A stretch of 64,000 bases of DNA from Methylotenera sp. Lineage in GTDB: Bacteria > Pseudomonadota > Gammaproteobacteria > Burkholderiales > Methylophilaceae. The position numbers and the translations under genes were made by a program. The DNA lies in contig SHXQ01000001.1 in assembly GCA_009693255.1 (NCBI GenBank), positions 62,001-126,000 on the forward strand. The letters are read 5' to 3'. Positions 57,542-64,000 of this stretch are shown here, piece by piece; within the stretch, counting starts at the first letter, position 1; the number at the start of each line of letters is the position of its first letter. The notes beneath the pieces are model-generated. The model searched no databases. It had not been told where the DNA came from and saw only the letters and a list, made by a program, of their open reading frames with translations.

Positions 57542-58411
57542 CTAATCAAAAATTACCGTCTTGTTGGCATACAGTAAAATACGATTTTCAATGTGCCAGC
57601 GCACCGCTTTTGAAAGTACAACGCGCTCTAAATCTCTGCCCTTTTGAATCAGATCTTCTACTTGATCGCGGTGTGAGATGCGATCAATATCTTGCTCAAT
57701 AATTGGGCCTTCATCTAATATCTCGGTCACATAATGCGCGGTTGCCCCAATCAGCTTTACACCACGCTCAAACGCACGGTGGTAAGGCTTTGCGCCTATA
57801 AAGGCCGGTAAAAATGAGTGGTGAATATTAATAATCTGCCTAGGGTAACGCGCCACAAAATCGGGCGATAATATTTGCATATAACGCGCTAATACCATTA
57901 AATCAATTTCATATTGGGCGAATAAGGCAAACTGCTCGGCTTCTGCCACCGCTTTATTGTCTTTATTGACTGGAATGTAATGAAAATCTACACCATAAAA
58001 TTTGGATAATGTTTCGGTGTCGCGGTGGTTGCTGATAATAAGCGGGATGTCGCAGACTAATTCTCCATTTTTATGTCGATGTAATAAGTCGGCTAGGCAA
58101 TGGTCATATTGCGAAACCATAATTGCCACTCGCAACGGTTTTTGTGACAGCTTAAGCTGCCACTGCATATTAAAGCGGCTAGCAATGGTTGAAAAATATT
58201 GCTCAAAGTCAGCAGTGGGCAATGTAAAGCCGGCTAAGTCCCACTCCACGCGCATTAAAAATAAATTATTCTCAGCATCCTGATGCTGGTCAGCGTGTAA
58301 AATGTTAGCATTATGCTGATAGAGAAAATCTGCAATCGCCGCAACGATGCCCTTGCTATCTGGGCAAGTAATCAAAAGAGTGGCGGTGTTTTTAGTGACG
58401 GTATGATTCAT
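57542..58411 (-). CDS. purU: Formyltetrahydrofolate deformylase
   Basis: PurU hydrolyses 10-formyl-tetrahydrofolate to formate and tetrahydrofolate, balancing one-carbon pools. The 289-residue protein has an N-terminal ACT-like domain (ITCPDSKGIVAAIADFLYQH) and a formyltransferase domain with NIHHSFLPAFIGAKPYHRAF and GATAHYVTEILDEGPIIEQD. It is convergent with lysA and divergent from ispH. Confidence 0.95.
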   Translation of the reverse strand: MNHTVTKNTATLLITCPDSKGIVAAIADFLYQHNANILHADQHQDAENNLFLMRVEWDLAGFTLPTADFEQYFSTIASRFNMQWQLKLSQKPLRVAIMVSQYDHCLADLLHRHKNGELVCDIPLIISNHRDTETLSKFYGVDFHYIPVNKDNKAVAEAEQFALFAQYEIDLMVLARYMQILSPDFVARYPRQIINIHHSFLPAFIGAKPYHRAFERGVKLIGATAHYVTEILDEGPIIEQDIDRISHRDQVEDLIQKGRDLERVVLSKAVRWHIENRILLYANKTVIFD

Positions 58412-58509
58412 GTTTAAGCGGGCTCAAGTTCTAAATGGAATAAGCGTGTACAAATTTAGGTTAATATAGCCATTATACCTTAAGTTAATTTAACCCATAA
58501 AAAGTGCGT

Positions 58510-59484
58510 ATGACAGATAACGATTCAACACATAAAACCACAGCCCATATTGTATTAGCTAACCCACGCGGTTTTTGTGCAGGGGTAAACCGCGCGATTA
58601 TTATTGTGGAGCAAGCTTTAGAGAAATTTGGCGCGCCTATTTATGTGCGTAACGAGGTGGTACATAACAAATTTGTCGTGGATGGCTTACGTGCCAAGGG
58701 TGCTATTTTTGTTAAAGAATTGGATAAAATCCCTAGAGGGAGCACGGTCATTTTTAGCGCACATGGTGTTTCTAAGGCGGTGCGTCTTGAGGCCGAAATT
58801 CGCGGTTTAATCGCCTATGATGCGACTTGCCCCTTGGTGACTAAAGTGCATGTTGAAGTTGCCAAAATGCGTCAGGCCGGCTTAGAGATTGTCATGATAG
58901 GCCACAAAGGCCACCCTGAGGTTGAAGGGACTTTGGGTCAGTACGAAGGCGGCATGTACTTAGTAGAAACGGCAGAAGATGTTGCACAGTTAAGGGTAAA
59001 AGATGCGGAAAAATTAGCCTATGTTACGCAAACTACATTGTCAGTGGATGATGCGGCACAAGTGATTAAGGTGCTTACGACTAAGTTTCCACATATACGC
59101 TCGCCAAAAAGTGAGGACATTTGCTATGCCACACAAAACCGCCAAGACGCGGTCAAAATCTTGGCCAGAGAATGTGACTTGGTCATTGTTGTGGGCTCAG
59201 CCAATAGCTCTAATTCAAGCCGCTTGCGTGAAGCTGCACAAAGGCAAGGTGTTGAATCTTACATGGTGGATAATGCCAGTTACATACAAGCTGAATGGTT
59301 GGTGGGGAAGAAAAAAATAGGCGTTACTGCGGGGGCTTCAGCACCTGAGGTCTTGGTGAAAGAGGTCATTGCACAATTACAAGTCCTAGGCGCTAATCAG
59401 ATAGAGGAATTGCCAGGGGTGATTGAGCATGTGATATTTGCATTACCAAAAGATTTAAGCCAAGCGAAAGGCACCAAAGTTTAA
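58510..59484 (+). CDS. ispH: 4-hydroxy-3-methylbut-2-enyl diphosphate reductase
   Basis: IspH performs the last step of the MEP isoprenoid pathway. The protein (324 residues) has the three iron-sulfur cysteines in [26 protein letters not shown] and [13 protein letters not shown]. Also visible are HGVSKAVR and the [11 protein letters not shown] substrate loop. ATG 58510 is used; GTG at 58504 is an alternative. nudB follows by 14 bp. Confidence 0.96.
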   Translation: MTDNDSTHKTTAHIVLANPRGFCAGVNRAIIIVEQALEKFGAPIYVRNEVVHNKFVVDGLRAKGAIFVKELDKIPRGSTVIFSAHGVSKAVRLEAEIRGLIAYDATCPLVTKVHVEVAKMRQAGLEIVMIGHKGHPEVEGTLGQYEGGMYLVETAEDVAQLRVKDAEKLAYVTQTTLSVDDAAQVIKVLTTKFPHIRSPKSEDICYATQNRQDAVKILARECDLVIVVGSANSSNSSRLREAAQRQGVESYMVDNASYIQAEWLVGKKKIGVTAGASAPEVLVKEVIAQLQVLGANQIEELPGVIEHVIFALPKDLSQAKGTKV

Positions 59485-59498
59485 TTGTTATTGTCGTT

Positions 59499-59945
59499 AT
59501 GTTCAAAATCCCAATTTCTGCATTAGTGCTTATACATACGGCTGATTTACAAGTGCTGATTATGGAGCGCGCAGATAAAAAAGGCTTTTGGCAATCCGTC
59601 ACCGGCAGTTTGGAGTATGGTGAAACGCCAGAGCAAGCAGCGATACGTGAAGTTTTTGAAGAAACGGGCTTGGATGCCACGCAATATCAATTACAAGATT
59701 GGCAAGTGGCTAATCGCTATGAAATTTATCCGCATTGGCGTTACCGTTATGCGCCTGCAGTGACGAGTAACCTAGAACATTTATTTGCCCTTGAATTACC
59801 TAAAAAATTAGCCATTACATTAGCCCCTGATGAGCATGTGCAGTATGTGTGGGTGGACTGGCGCGAGGCAGCTCAGCGGGTTTTTTCTTGGACCAATGTC
59901 GACGCGCTGAAAAGATTAGGTGAGCGACATCAATTATCGTTATAA
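59499..59945 (+). CDS. nudB: Dihydroneopterin triphosphate diphosphatase (Nudix)
   Basis: NudB removes pyrophosphate from dihydroneopterin triphosphate in folate synthesis. The 148-residue Nudix protein has the box GSLEYGETPEQAAIREVFEE followed by TGL, plus the NudB-like VTGSLEYGE start and the C-terminal HVQYVWVDWREAAQRVFSW. In E. coli nudB sits between aspS and yebC; here it is next to ispH, 50 kb from both. Confidence 0.9.
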   Translation: MFKIPISALVLIHTADLQVLIMERADKKGFWQSVTGSLEYGETPEQAAIREVFEETGLDATQYQLQDWQVANRYEIYPHWRYRYAPAVTSNLEHLFALELPKKLAITLAPDEHVQYVWVDWREAAQRVFSWTNVDALKRLGERHQLSL

Positions 59946-59986
59946 AATGAGCGCTTTCTAGGCTTATATTAATCAGATTGTAAAAT

Positions 59987-61087
59987 ATGATGCAAATATC
60001 CCCCATAAAATTTGAGAAATTTCAGGTGGTTGACGATGCTGATTGTCAGCGCCGTATTGTTGCCGCCAAGCAAAAATTAGGCGCACGCTTGGTCATTCTC
60101 GGCCACCATTATCAAAACGAAAGCGTTTACCGCCACGCGGATTACACCGGGGATTCGCTTAAACTGTCCCGGCATTGTGAGACTTTAGATGCGGAATTTA
60201 TCGTATTTTTAGGCGTACATTTTATGGCCGAAGTGGCCGATATTTTAAGCCGCCCAGACCAAATAGCCATTTTGCCCGACCTAGCTGCAGGCTGTTCTAT
60301 GGCAGATATGGCTAATTTGGCCAAAGTAGAGCGTAGCTATCGTGAGCTCAATAAAGTACTCAATTTTGACGCGCAAATTACGCCCGTCACTTACATTAAC
60401 TCGGCGGCCGATTTAAAAGCATTTTGCGGCGAGCATGGTGGCATAGTCTGTACCAGTACCAATGCGCCAAATATTTTGGAATGGAGCTTTAAGCAACGCG
60501 AAAAAGTATTGTTTTTTCCTGACCAAAATCTAGGGCGCTGGTCTGGTCATAAAATGGGCATCCCGCTAGAACAAATGCCGATTTGGGACCCTGATCAGCC
60601 GATGGGTGGCTTAACCGAAGCGCAAATTAAAAACGCAAAAATATTATTGTGGAAAGGTCATTGCGCAGTACATCAAATGTTCCGTCTGCAAAATATCACT
60701 AAATTTCGTGCTGAACACCCTGACGGCAGAGTGATTGCTCATCCAGAAGCGCCTTATGAGGTGTGTTTGAATTCTGATTACGTGGGCTCAACTGAATATA
60801 TTCTGAAAACAGTCACTGATGCCCCTGCACACACTAAATGGCTAGTGGGCACCGAACTTAATTTGGTCAATCGCTTAGCCGAGCAAATGAAACCACAAGG
60901 CAAGTTGGTGCAGTTTATGAGCCATGTGGTGTGTGAGTGTTCCACCATGGCCAGAATAGATTCACAACATTTGGTTTGGGTGTTAGAAAACTTAGTGGCA
61001 GGCCGTGTGGTCAATCAAATTAAGGTGCCAGCACACGAAGCCAGGCTTGCCAAACTTACTTTAGAGCGCATGTTGGCGGCTTCCTAA
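59987..61087 (+). CDS. nadA: Quinolinate synthase A
   Basis: NadA condenses iminoaspartate with dihydroxyacetone phosphate to quinolinate for NAD synthesis. The 366-residue protein has LVILGHHYQNESVYRHADYT and the iron-sulfur cysteines in DLAAGCSMADMA, GGIVCTSTNAPN and SHVVCECSTMARI. Two adjacent ATGs (59987, 59990) are possible starts. A palindromic repeat follows. Confidence 0.95.
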   Translation: MMQISPIKFEKFQVVDDADCQRRIVAAKQKLGARLVILGHHYQNESVYRHADYTGDSLKLSRHCETLDAEFIVFLGVHFMAEVADILSRPDQIAILPDLAAGCSMADMANLAKVERSYRELNKVLNFDAQITPVTYINSAADLKAFCGEHGGIVCTSTNAPNILEWSFKQREKVLFFPDQNLGRWSGHKMGIPLEQMPIWDPDQPMGGLTEAQIKNAKILLWKGHCAVHQMFRLQNITKFRAEHPDGRVIAHPEAPYEVCLNSDYVGSTEYILKTVTDAPAHTKWLVGTELNLVNRLAEQMKPQGKLVQFMSHVVCECSTMARIDSQHLVWVLENLVAGRVVNQIKVPAHEARLAKLTLERMLAAS

Positions 61088-61113
61088 ATCACACGATCAT
61101 CTCAATGTATTCT

Positions 61114-61169
61114 GTAGGAGCTGTCTGTGACCGCGAAGTTATGCTATCGCAGTCACAGACAGCTCCTAT
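61114..61169. repeat. REP-like palindromic repeat
   Basis: The arms TAGGAGCTGTCTGTGAC (61115-61131) and its exact complement (61152-61168) form a 17-bp stem. A mismatch and an inner GCGA/TCGC pair follow around a 10-base loop. The motif TGTAGGAGC...CCGCGAA is like the REP elements of pseudomonads and related bacteria. No RAYT transposase gene is in the window. It lies between nadA and the broken HIT gene. Confidence 0.8.
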
Positions 61170-61195
61170 AACTGTATTTTCTGAAAGACCTCAAT

Positions 61196-61612
61196 ATGAT
61201 TTGTCCATTGTGAATTCCAAGTCCTTATGAAATTTTATGGCAAGATGATTTTTGTCGCATCGTACTATTAAATGAGGTGGATTATCCTGCTTATTGCCGT
61301 GTAGAGTTACTTGCGCACGTGCGGGAAATGACCGATTTGCCGCCAGCTCAACGTGCAAGACTCGTGGAAATTGTGTTTGCCGTTGAAGCGGCGTTAAGGG
61401 AAATCTTTAAGCCAGATAAAATAAATTTAGCCAGCTTAGGCAATAAAACACCGCATGTGCATTGGCATGTTATCCCACGATTTGAAAAGGATAAACATTT
61501 TCCTAATTCGCATTGGGAAGGGGTGATGCGTGATGGCACTGCGAGTTTGCTAGACGACAGCAGCAAGAAAATGCTGGCCGCAATGCTAGTGTATATTTTA
61601 ACGGCTAACTAA
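61196..61612 (+). pseudogene. HIT-family gene interrupted by an in-frame TGA at a Cys position
   Basis: HIT proteins are nucleotide hydrolases or transferases. From ATG 61196 the frame reads MICPL, then TGA (61211-61213), then IPSPYEILWQDDFCRIVLL and continues unbroken to 61612, including the HIT triad HVHWHVIP. The TGA sits where homologues of this CPxC-type family have the second Cys of the N-terminal zinc motif. An open frame from GTG 61277 keeps the HIT core but lacks the first quarter of the domain and has no ribosome binding site. Most likely a recent nonsense mutation. Confidence 0.65.
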
Positions 61613-61919
61613 CGACTAAACGATCCACTACTTTGTTGTTCATTAAATGGGATTCAATAATTTCATCAATGTCATCGTTATCGATGAAGGTATACCAAAT
61701 TGCTTGCGGATAAACGATCAGAAGTGGTCCCGCATCGCAGCGATCAAAACAGCCGGCCCGATTAATGCGTACCTTGCCTTGACCATTTAAGCCTAATTGT
61801 TTAACCCGAGATTTCATATACTCAAACGCCGCTTCTGCGCCTTTATCCATGCAGCAGGCGGCAGCATTGTCGCGTTGGTTTAAGCAGAAAAAAACATGGT
61901 GTTGATAATAATTAGTCAT
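61605..61919 (-). CDS. Thioredoxin-like [2Fe-2S] ferredoxin
   Basis: This is a 104-residue protein of the thioredoxin-like 2Fe-2S ferredoxin family. The cysteines are spaced as in the family: FFCLNQRDNAAACCMDKG near the N terminus and NRAGCFDRCDAGPLLIVYP in the middle, with the conserved YPQAIWYTFID. Electron partner unknown. Its 3' end overlaps the HIT remnant by 8 bp, convergent. Confidence 0.9.
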   Translation of the reverse strand: MTNYYQHHVFFCLNQRDNAAACCMDKGAEAAFEYMKSRVKQLGLNGQGKVRINRAGCFDRCDAGPLLIVYPQAIWYTFIDNDDIDEIIESHLMNNKVVDRLVVS

Positions 61920-62017
61920 GGGTATTGGCCGTTAGTCGTCAGTTGTGTATGGTCTACTGCAAAATTAAAATAGCGAGCCGATGCTAGCACGCCAGTGATG
62001 GTGAGCGCTAATAAAAA

Positions 62018-63019
62018 TCACTCTGCAGCCAGGCTGTCTTCTTTTGTGAAAGTCCAAGTCCGCGTAATACTTAAAATGTCGATCTCGCTGTGCACATCAT
62101 CTGGAAATCTAGCGTAAGGCGCGCCCAGTTCTAGAATATGCCTAGCCGCCGCATCTAACACTTTATGTCCTGAACTACGGTTGAGTTCAATCGCCTCTAT
62201 ACTACCATCGGCGTTAATGGATACGGTCATTTGTAATCGACCATACATTTTCAGATTTTTAGCCGCTTCAGGATAATTGAGGTTGCCCACCCTTTCTACC
62301 TTTTGCCGCCAAGCTTCTACATACAAGGCATATTTATATTCTTTGGTTCGTGCACCAATAAACTTACGTTTAGGCCGTTTTTGATATTCATCTTGCTGCT
62401 TAGAAATGAGCGCCTCTAGCCTATCCATTTCGAGTGCTGTTGCACTTAAATCACGCATATTGAGTATTTTGTTAGGGGCTTGTTGGTTGCCGGCATCAGC
62501 TTCTTTAGCGATGGCCTTTTGTACGGTCTGAGACTCTACTGCATGCGTAGACTTGAGTTGTGTCATCAGTTCTTGCGCTTGTTTTTCCAGTGTGGCGACA
62601 TGTTTTTGTTCTTTTGTTTCTTCGGCGATTTGCTGGGCGGCTTTTCTGCCAGACTGAACTTGCGCCATTGGCTTAATAGTAAGCGTTACATTTTGTTGCT
62701 TAATGACAGGCAACGCAGATTTAATTTTTCTATTTTGCTCGGTATTGCCACCACGATCCAAATTAGCCTGCGCTAACACTTCGGTTTTATCTGGCATGGT
62801 CTTTGTTTTAGCATTGACCAGCATCACTTCTAGGACGGGTAAACGGTTGGTGAACTTTCTGAGTGCGGGTTCAAAATGAATGCTTAATAATGCCGCATGG
62901 ACTAAAATTGACAGCCAAATGGCTATCGTCATGACGCGGATGGTTTTTAATTTTGTGGGGAGCGCGGTAAATGCGCTAGACCTAGCCTGAGAGAGAATAT
63001 TTTTTGGTTTTTTAACCAA
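62018..63019 (-). CDS. TonB-family energy-transducing protein
   Basis: This is a 333-residue protein with one membrane helix (TIAIWLSILVHAALLSI, about 31-47). A long Gln/Lys/Ala-rich periplasmic linker follows, and the C-terminal TonB domain contains RVGNLNYPEAAKNLKMYGRL and SSGHKVLDAAARHILELGAP. The second membrane-energised transducer besides TolA in this window. No ExbBD or receptor is adjacent. Its start overlaps the mpl stop by 8 bp. Confidence 0.9.
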   Translation of the reverse strand: MVKKPKNILSQARSSAFTALPTKLKTIRVMTIAIWLSILVHAALLSIHFEPALRKFTNRLPVLEVMLVNAKTKTMPDKTEVLAQANLDRGGNTEQNRKIKSALPVIKQQNVTLTIKPMAQVQSGRKAAQQIAEETKEQKHVATLEKQAQELMTQLKSTHAVESQTVQKAIAKEADAGNQQAPNKILNMRDLSATALEMDRLEALISKQQDEYQKRPKRKFIGARTKEYKYALYVEAWRQKVERVGNLNYPEAAKNLKMYGRLQMTVSINADGSIEAIELNRSSGHKVLDAAARHILELGAPYARFPDDVHSEIDILSITRTWTFTKEDSLAAE

Positions 63020-64000
63020 GACTTAACTCGGTTGAAAATTTGAGTGTTAAAGCATCAATAATTTTTTGATGCACGCCACCGAAGCCACCATTACTCATGG
63101 CCAACACAGAGTCACCTGATTTGGCGGCATCTGCAATTGCGGTCACCATGCTATTTAAGTCGTCATAGACGGCCGCTTTATGTTGAATGGGCATTAGCGC
63201 TTCAGTAGCGTCCCAGCCTAAATTTGCCCCATAACAAAACACTAAATCGGCTTCGACTAAACTTGCTGGTAAGGAATTTTTCATGACCCCTAGCTTCATG
63301 GTATTAGAGCGCGGTTCTAGTACCGCCAGTATGCGGGCATGAGCCACTTTGCTACGTAAGCCTGCCACCGTGGTAGTAATCGCGGTGGGGTGGTGGGCAA
63401 AGTCGTCATAGACGGTCACGCCATTCACCACACCGCGAATTTCCATGCGGCGTTTTACATTTTTGAATTGTGCTAAAGCGGCAATGGCTACTTCAACTGA
63501 AACGCCGACATGCCGTGCTGCCGCAAGGCTAGCTAGGGCATTCATACGGTTATGTTCGCCAAGTAAATCCCAAGCCACATGACCTTGTAACTTACCGGCA
63601 ATCAGCACATCAAAACTGCCGTCAGCTTGCGGATTAGCGGCCTGCCAATCAGTATCTGAGCCAAATTTTTCAACGGGTGTCCAACAACCTTTATCAATCA
63701 CGCGCTGCAGGCTGGCTTCCTTACTATTGCTTACCACCAAGCCATTTTCAGGTACGGTACGGACTAGGTGGTGGAACTGCTTTTCTATGGCGGCTAAATC
63801 GTCAAATATATCTGCGTGGTCATACTCAAGGTTGTTCAGCACTGCGGTGCGTGGGTGATAATGTACAAATTTTGAACGCTTATCAAAAAACGCCGTATCG
63901 TATTCATCTGCTTCAATGACGAAAAAGGGGGAAATACTTTTTGCATCTTGGACCGGGGCTTGTGGTAATCGTGCAGAAACCTCAAAGTTCTGTGGCACGC
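63012..64000 (-). CDS. mpl: UDP-N-acetylmuramate:L-alanyl-gamma-D-glutamyl-meso-DAP ligase (5' end outside window)
   Basis: Mpl attaches recycled murein tripeptide directly to UDP-MurNAc. About 329 codons are visible and the N-terminal third, including the ATP loop, lies beyond the window. Visible Mur-ligase features are FVIEADEYDTAFFDKRSKF, AVLNNLEYDHADIFDD (catalytic metal site), GEHNRMNALASLAAARH and VTVYDDFAHHPTAITTT, the last diagnostic of Mpl over MurC. With nagZ and the YkuD gene it completes a recycling route. It overlaps the TonB-family gene by 8 bp. Confidence 0.95.
   Translation of the reverse strand, partial: VPQNFEVSARLPQAPVQDAKSISPFFVIEADEYDTAFFDKRSKFVHYHPRTAVLNNLEYDHADIFDDLAAIEKQFHHLVRTVPENGLVVSNSKEASLQRVIDKGCWTPVEKFGSDTDWQAANPQADGSFDVLIAGKLQGHVAWDLLGEHNRMNALASLAAARHVGVSVEVAIAALAQFKNVKRRMEIRGVVNGVTVYDDFAHHPTAITTTVAGLRSKVAHARILAVLEPRSNTMKLGVMKNSLPASLVEADLVFCYGANLGWDATEALMPIQHKAAVYDDLNSMVTAIADAAKSGDSVLAMSNGGFGGVHQKIIDALTLKFSTELSLG

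Overview
The window is an almost entirely chromosomal, densely packed, moderately AT-rich segment of a Gram-negative bacterium. The gene set points to a betaproteobacterium. It has a proteobacterial-type GshA, GatCAB together with an AspRS carrying the non-discriminating His, the DUF4124 and PilY1 remnants, and a SoxYZ-like carrier of the type seen beside PQQ alcohol dehydrogenases in methylotrophs. My best guess is a Methylophilaceae (Methylotenera-like) organism; this is inference from gene content, not a database match. No tRNA, rRNA, CRISPR array, transposase or prophage gene was recognised.

Layout. 1-3.2 kb (minus strand): rsmE, then an unusual argA with an XRE helix-turn-helix fused to its N terminus, then argB (cut by the window edge). 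3.2-12.5 kb: a redoxin, a Gfo/Idh oxidoreductase, fmdB-DUF502-aspS, a VOC protein, the SoxYZ-like carrier, yjbQ, a collapsed trhP (yegQ) pseudogene, a CBS protein and an EamA transporter. 11.8-20.2 kb: a long envelope/recombination run yebC-ruvC-ruvA-ruvB-ybgC-tolQ-tolR-tolA-tolB-pal-cpoB. 20.2-29.2 kb: xseA, dsbB, cysM, a ydbH-ynbE-ydbL outer-membrane lipid-transport cluster, a PolB-like exonuclease, rlmD and a TYW1-like radical SAM protein. 29.3-34.1 kb: a peptide ABC importer without ATPase genes, interlocked with a signal-less YkuD protein and nagZ, probably a murein-peptide recycling operon. 34.2-40.8 kb: a BAX-inhibitor-like membrane protein, xth, pyrE, a DUF4124 pseudogene and gatCAB. 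41-51 kb: the rod-shape and lipoate block mreB-mreC-mreD-mrdA-rodA-rlpA-dacA-ybeD-lipB-lipA. 51-61.1 kb: gshA-gshB, an apbE/NusG-II/Gx trio, a pilY1 remnant, lptM-lysA, purU, ispH, nudB and nadA. 61.2-64 kb: a HIT gene broken by a TGA, a thioredoxin-like ferredoxin, a TonB-family protein and mpl (cut by the window edge).

Three themes stand out. First, arginine synthesis appears to have a self-regulating enzyme: the XRE-ArgA fusion is preceded by two near-identical palindromes, centres 30 bp apart, that overlap its own predicted promoter. Second, cell-envelope genes dominate: Tol-Pal, the elongasome, D,D-carboxypeptidase, RlpA, YdbH and LptM. NagZ, a predicted cytosolic L,D-carboxypeptidase and Mpl together outline peptidoglycan recycling. 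Third, there is visible gene decay and repeat activity: four broken genes (trhP, DUF4124, pilY1, HIT) and three different palindromic intergenic repeats, two of them within a few hundred bases of a broken gene.
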